Shown here one piece after another: positions 61,308-64,000 of a DNA stretch of 64,000 nt. The position numbers were made by a program, and so were the translations under genes. The stretch is from positions 11,098,001-11,162,000 of the forward strand of contig NC_083600.1 of the NCBI RefSeq assembly GCF_020882245.1, read 5' to 3'. How positions within the stretch are numbered: position 1 is the first letter of the stretch; each line of letters starts with the position of its first letter. The notes below the pieces were generated by a model. That model saw nothing but the letters and a program-made list of their open reading frames with translations, searched no databases and was not told the DNA's origin. This stretch comes from Rhopalosiphum padi. Lineage: Eukaryota; Arthropoda; Insecta; Hemiptera; Aphididae.

Positions 61308-61894
61308 ATATGATAAATATATAATCTAGACTGAAAAGTGAAAATACAATTTTATCACAACTTGTATTCTCAATCATACATTTTTGAAGTGTGTCTGTAT
61401 TGTAGTGTAATTGCTACATTCCCAATTTCTTGCTAATCATATTGAACAACTATTAAAGTATTATTTGAAAAATATGCATTATAACTAAAAATATTCCTAT
61501 TGATACCTGGTATTGGGCACTTGCTTGCTTACTTGGTGAATCTGTAGTAAATAGTTTAAGAAAGCTATTATTGAGAAATAGACAATAGTTATGTTTAACC
61601 ATCTTTGATTATATAGTTTAGGCAATGGACAGTTATGCAGTTAATATTTTGAACAGAGTGATAAATGTATTGATTTTAAAATGATCTCCAGGTTACTAAA
61701 TTAAACTTCTCTTCGATGATGACGATGATTGTATTTTATCATAGCTTATCTAGGTAGTTGTTTATACAATATCTGAATAAAGATACAATACACTATACGT
61801 TATAAAATATAAATTAAATATACTATTGAAATTATCCTTCAAATATTTGTCTCAACACCAGCTACTAACTGTGTCGTCAAAAGTTTAGATTTAA

Positions 61895-63430
61895 GATTTC
61901 AAAAGCGTCAGAAAAAACCCTAAAAAGGTAACTGAAAAACGGGAATTTTACGCATAATCAGTTTTTGACAAAATCGATTTTTTTATTTTGCTGTAACTCA
62001 AAAACGAATCATTGTAAATACTTGAAATTTTTACCATATGTTTATGTTATAGCGTTATCTATTTACAATACAATTTTTAAAATATTTTGACTTTGTTTAA
62101 GCTATTTATAGACAATTTAAAATTTCGATTTTTCTAAGTTTTTATTTTTGAAATGACTATAAAAAAAATTTGGCAAACAAAAAAATCTTTAAAATGTAAT
62201 ACAAAGTTTATTATGAGTTGTATGTACTCATCAAAGTAAAAAACTTATTACTTATTACGAATTTATAACTTATAAACCTAAATCTACCTAAATCTACCTA
62301 GGAAACGGATTTTATTGTAAATACATATATTTATTGGAATGAGATATTTTAAATCTGATAAATAATATATACGATTTAGATCGTTCTAATTGAAATAAAC
62401 CTAAATTTATTTTATATATTTTTGCATATTTGGTAAATAAGTTCATATTTTGTATATATTAGTCATTTTTGATTTTTTCATTGATTTTCGCCGACGTTTA
62501 ACATCATCTGCTTCGTCTAAAATAACAAGATATATAATTTTTGACAGAGATATTTTAATAGGAAAAATTCAACAAAGATTTCTGGAAATTGAATACACTC
62601 CTTCTGCTATAGTGGATAAGAATTATTATATATTATGTATCACATCTGTTGATGTGAAACGGTCTTTTAGCCAAAAGTATTCTCCGACCAAACCGTCGTA
62701 ATTTTTTAAATTTGCAAACTTATAACAATATGTTGTTTCTCATTGCTTTGTTCCGGAATAATATTCATAATTTTATATACTTATATCATTTGTATTACTT
62801 TCTTTTAATATTTATAATTATAAAATATTTATTTTTTTGTAATTTTCTATACTAACGCATTTTTTCAATTTTTACATATTTTAGATTTTTCATTCCATAT
62901 TTTAAGAAAAATTGATGTTCATAACATATTGATTTTTTTATTACAATAAAATCCGTTCCCTATAGATAAGCATTTAAAGTTCAAATGTTTATGAAATATA
63001 TCAAAATTGCGAAAATTTGCAAGGAATTTTGAAGTTGAAAATTCGTAAAATGTTTGTGAATTTGTGATTTATACCTAAGATTATAAAATTCAATACAAAG
63101 TTATAAAAAAGTTTTCCTTCAAGTAACTGTAAAAAAAAAAAAATCTAACGTTAATATAGAAAAAAATTTATGAGCGTATGAAATTTAATTTTTTACAAAA
63201 TCGCGTAAAATAACGATGATATATTAAAATTTAAATATATCTTATACCAAATATAATATATCTTACGAATTATACTAAACTGACAAATCGTGTCCCTTCA
63301 GAATTGTTTTTCGTATACAATGATAGTATGATACCTGTCAGTCCTGTCATTGCATTCAAATTTAACACATCCATTATAGTGACCTACTCTCCATCTCTAC
63401 TATACAGCGAAGCAATACCCACTTGCCCAC
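61895..63430 (+). repeat. Dispersed repeat copy B, split around a hAT transposase remnant
   Basis: The left half (61895-62240) and right half (62945-63430) match successive parts of copy A (46795-47510), with the break falling after a shared AGTAAAAAA stretch. About 700 bp between them is absent from copy A and contains the transposase-like fragment at 62450-62760. Either the middle was inserted, or copy A is a deletion derivative of a longer, once-coding element. Confidence 0.65.
62450..62760 (+). pseudogene. Decayed C-terminal exon of a hAT-family transposase
   Basis: The frame contains SVDVKRSFSQ, matching the hAT dimerisation motif (S-V-x-x-E-R-S-F-S) with the Glu replaced by Lys. A stop and frame change follow. 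Downstream in the same region FKFANL and QYVVSHCFVP look like the usual continuation of insect hAT transposases. The upstream SSKITRYIIFDRDILIGKIQ segment could be part of the same exon. No intact gene. Confidence 0.5.
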
Positions 63431-63811
63431 CCTTTTTTTAATTGCACTTATATTTATGTTTATATTTCTTTATTCATATTTTATTTATATTTTTTAAAAT
63501 TATTGATTTCGTTATGCAGGTTATTTTTTGATTGAGTAATAATGTGAAATTATTTTTATATAACGAAATGTAGTGAAATTGTTTTTTTATAATTTTGTAT
63601 TAGCCGGTTTAATAATAATTGTTGTCACTTTTTAAATTAATAATGTATGGCAACTGTCTATTATTATTTATTGAAGTATATGAATCTTATAGAATAGAAA
63701 ATATGAACAAATACATTTTAATTATCCTTATTAGTTATTGCTTCTTTATTCTTTTAAAGGAAGTTTATTTACCTAACATCCAGATTCTAGTCTCTAGATA
63801 TGCGTATAGGA
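63431..63811. other. AT-rich sequence, nothing recognised
   Basis: The 77-codon frame at 63619-63852 is hydrophobic AT-rich sequence with no recognisable similarity and runs into the next element. Confidence 0.4.
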
Positions 63812-64000
63812 CAGTGACGTACGCAGAAAAAAGTTTTGGGGGGTGTTTTTGAAAATCAGTTATTAAAAAGTAGAACTTTTTTTAATAAATAAACAAAAAA
63901 AATTTATGAAAATTACCAATTAGGTATACTTAAAATAATTTTTTGAAATACAAACATTGATATAACAAAATTAACATTAAAATTGAATAATAGTAAATAA
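63812..64000. mobile_element. Left end of a hAT-like element, cut by the window edge
   Basis: Begins CAGTGACGTACGCAGAA followed by a GGGGGG run, as in other hAT-like ends in this window. The expected 8-bp duplication on the left would be GTATAGGA (63804-63811), but the right end is outside the window, so this cannot be confirmed. Confidence 0.45.

Noticed and set aside
1..64000. tRNA or rRNA genes, CRISPR arrays, bacterial-type operons
   Set aside because: None seen: no cloverleaf-like A/B box blocks, no regularly spaced direct repeats, and gene structure is eukaryotic throughout.

Overview
The window is strongly AT-rich, spliceosomal-intron-containing animal DNA. Introns are GT-AG and often only about 60-170 bp, and there are many small DNA transposons. 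The gene set (CBP/p300, ABCB7, SETD4, a MARCH1/8-type ubiquitin ligase, a TFIIIC90-type factor) and the base composition and repeats suggest a hemipteran insect, most likely an aphid. The species call is inference.

Layout. (1) 1-2448: AT-rich, probably 5' leader and introns of the next gene. (2) 2449-8661 (+): CBP/p300 acetyltransferase, 2070 codons in one uninterrupted exon. (3) 8662-14783: CBP 3'UTR, then non-coding DNA with two hAT-type miniature elements that have clear 8-bp target duplications. (4) 14784-27107 (-): ABCB7/Atm1-type mitochondrial ABC transporter, 12 exons and 683 aa. An intronless SETD4-like methyltransferase gene (25714-26991, same strand) lies inside its first intron. 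(5) 29264-38805 (-): MARCH1/8-like RING-CH ubiquitin ligase, 408 aa, with a 7.6-kb first coding intron full of small elements and a GC-rich probable promoter/leader at about 39185-39620. (6) 39650-44421: repeat-rich intergenic DNA. (7) 44422-54822: a complete hAT transposon flanked by the 8-bp duplication CATTAAAA. Its transposase gene (-) is cut by a second transposon (45593-51245) flanked by TTAA. The second element carries an apparently intact 5-exon gene (+, 860 aa) joining a Mutator-like transposase domain to a YqaJ-type nuclease domain. (8) 56203-61130 (+): a 9-exon gene of 623 aa with the zinc-binding C-terminus of TFIIIC90/GTF3C4. (9) 61131-64000: a dispersed repeat enclosing a decayed hAT transposase exon, and the left end of a further element running off the window.

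The host genes are housekeeping functions: chromatin acetylation, Fe-S cluster export, protein methylation, membrane-protein ubiquitination and Pol III transcription. They show no operon-like relationship. The most notable structures are the nested transposon, which is defined to the base and whose removal restores the host hAT reading frame, and the SETD4 gene starting 41 bp inside an ABCB7 intron. Splice sites were assigned by eye from AG/GT signals, frame continuity and family similarity; no search was run.
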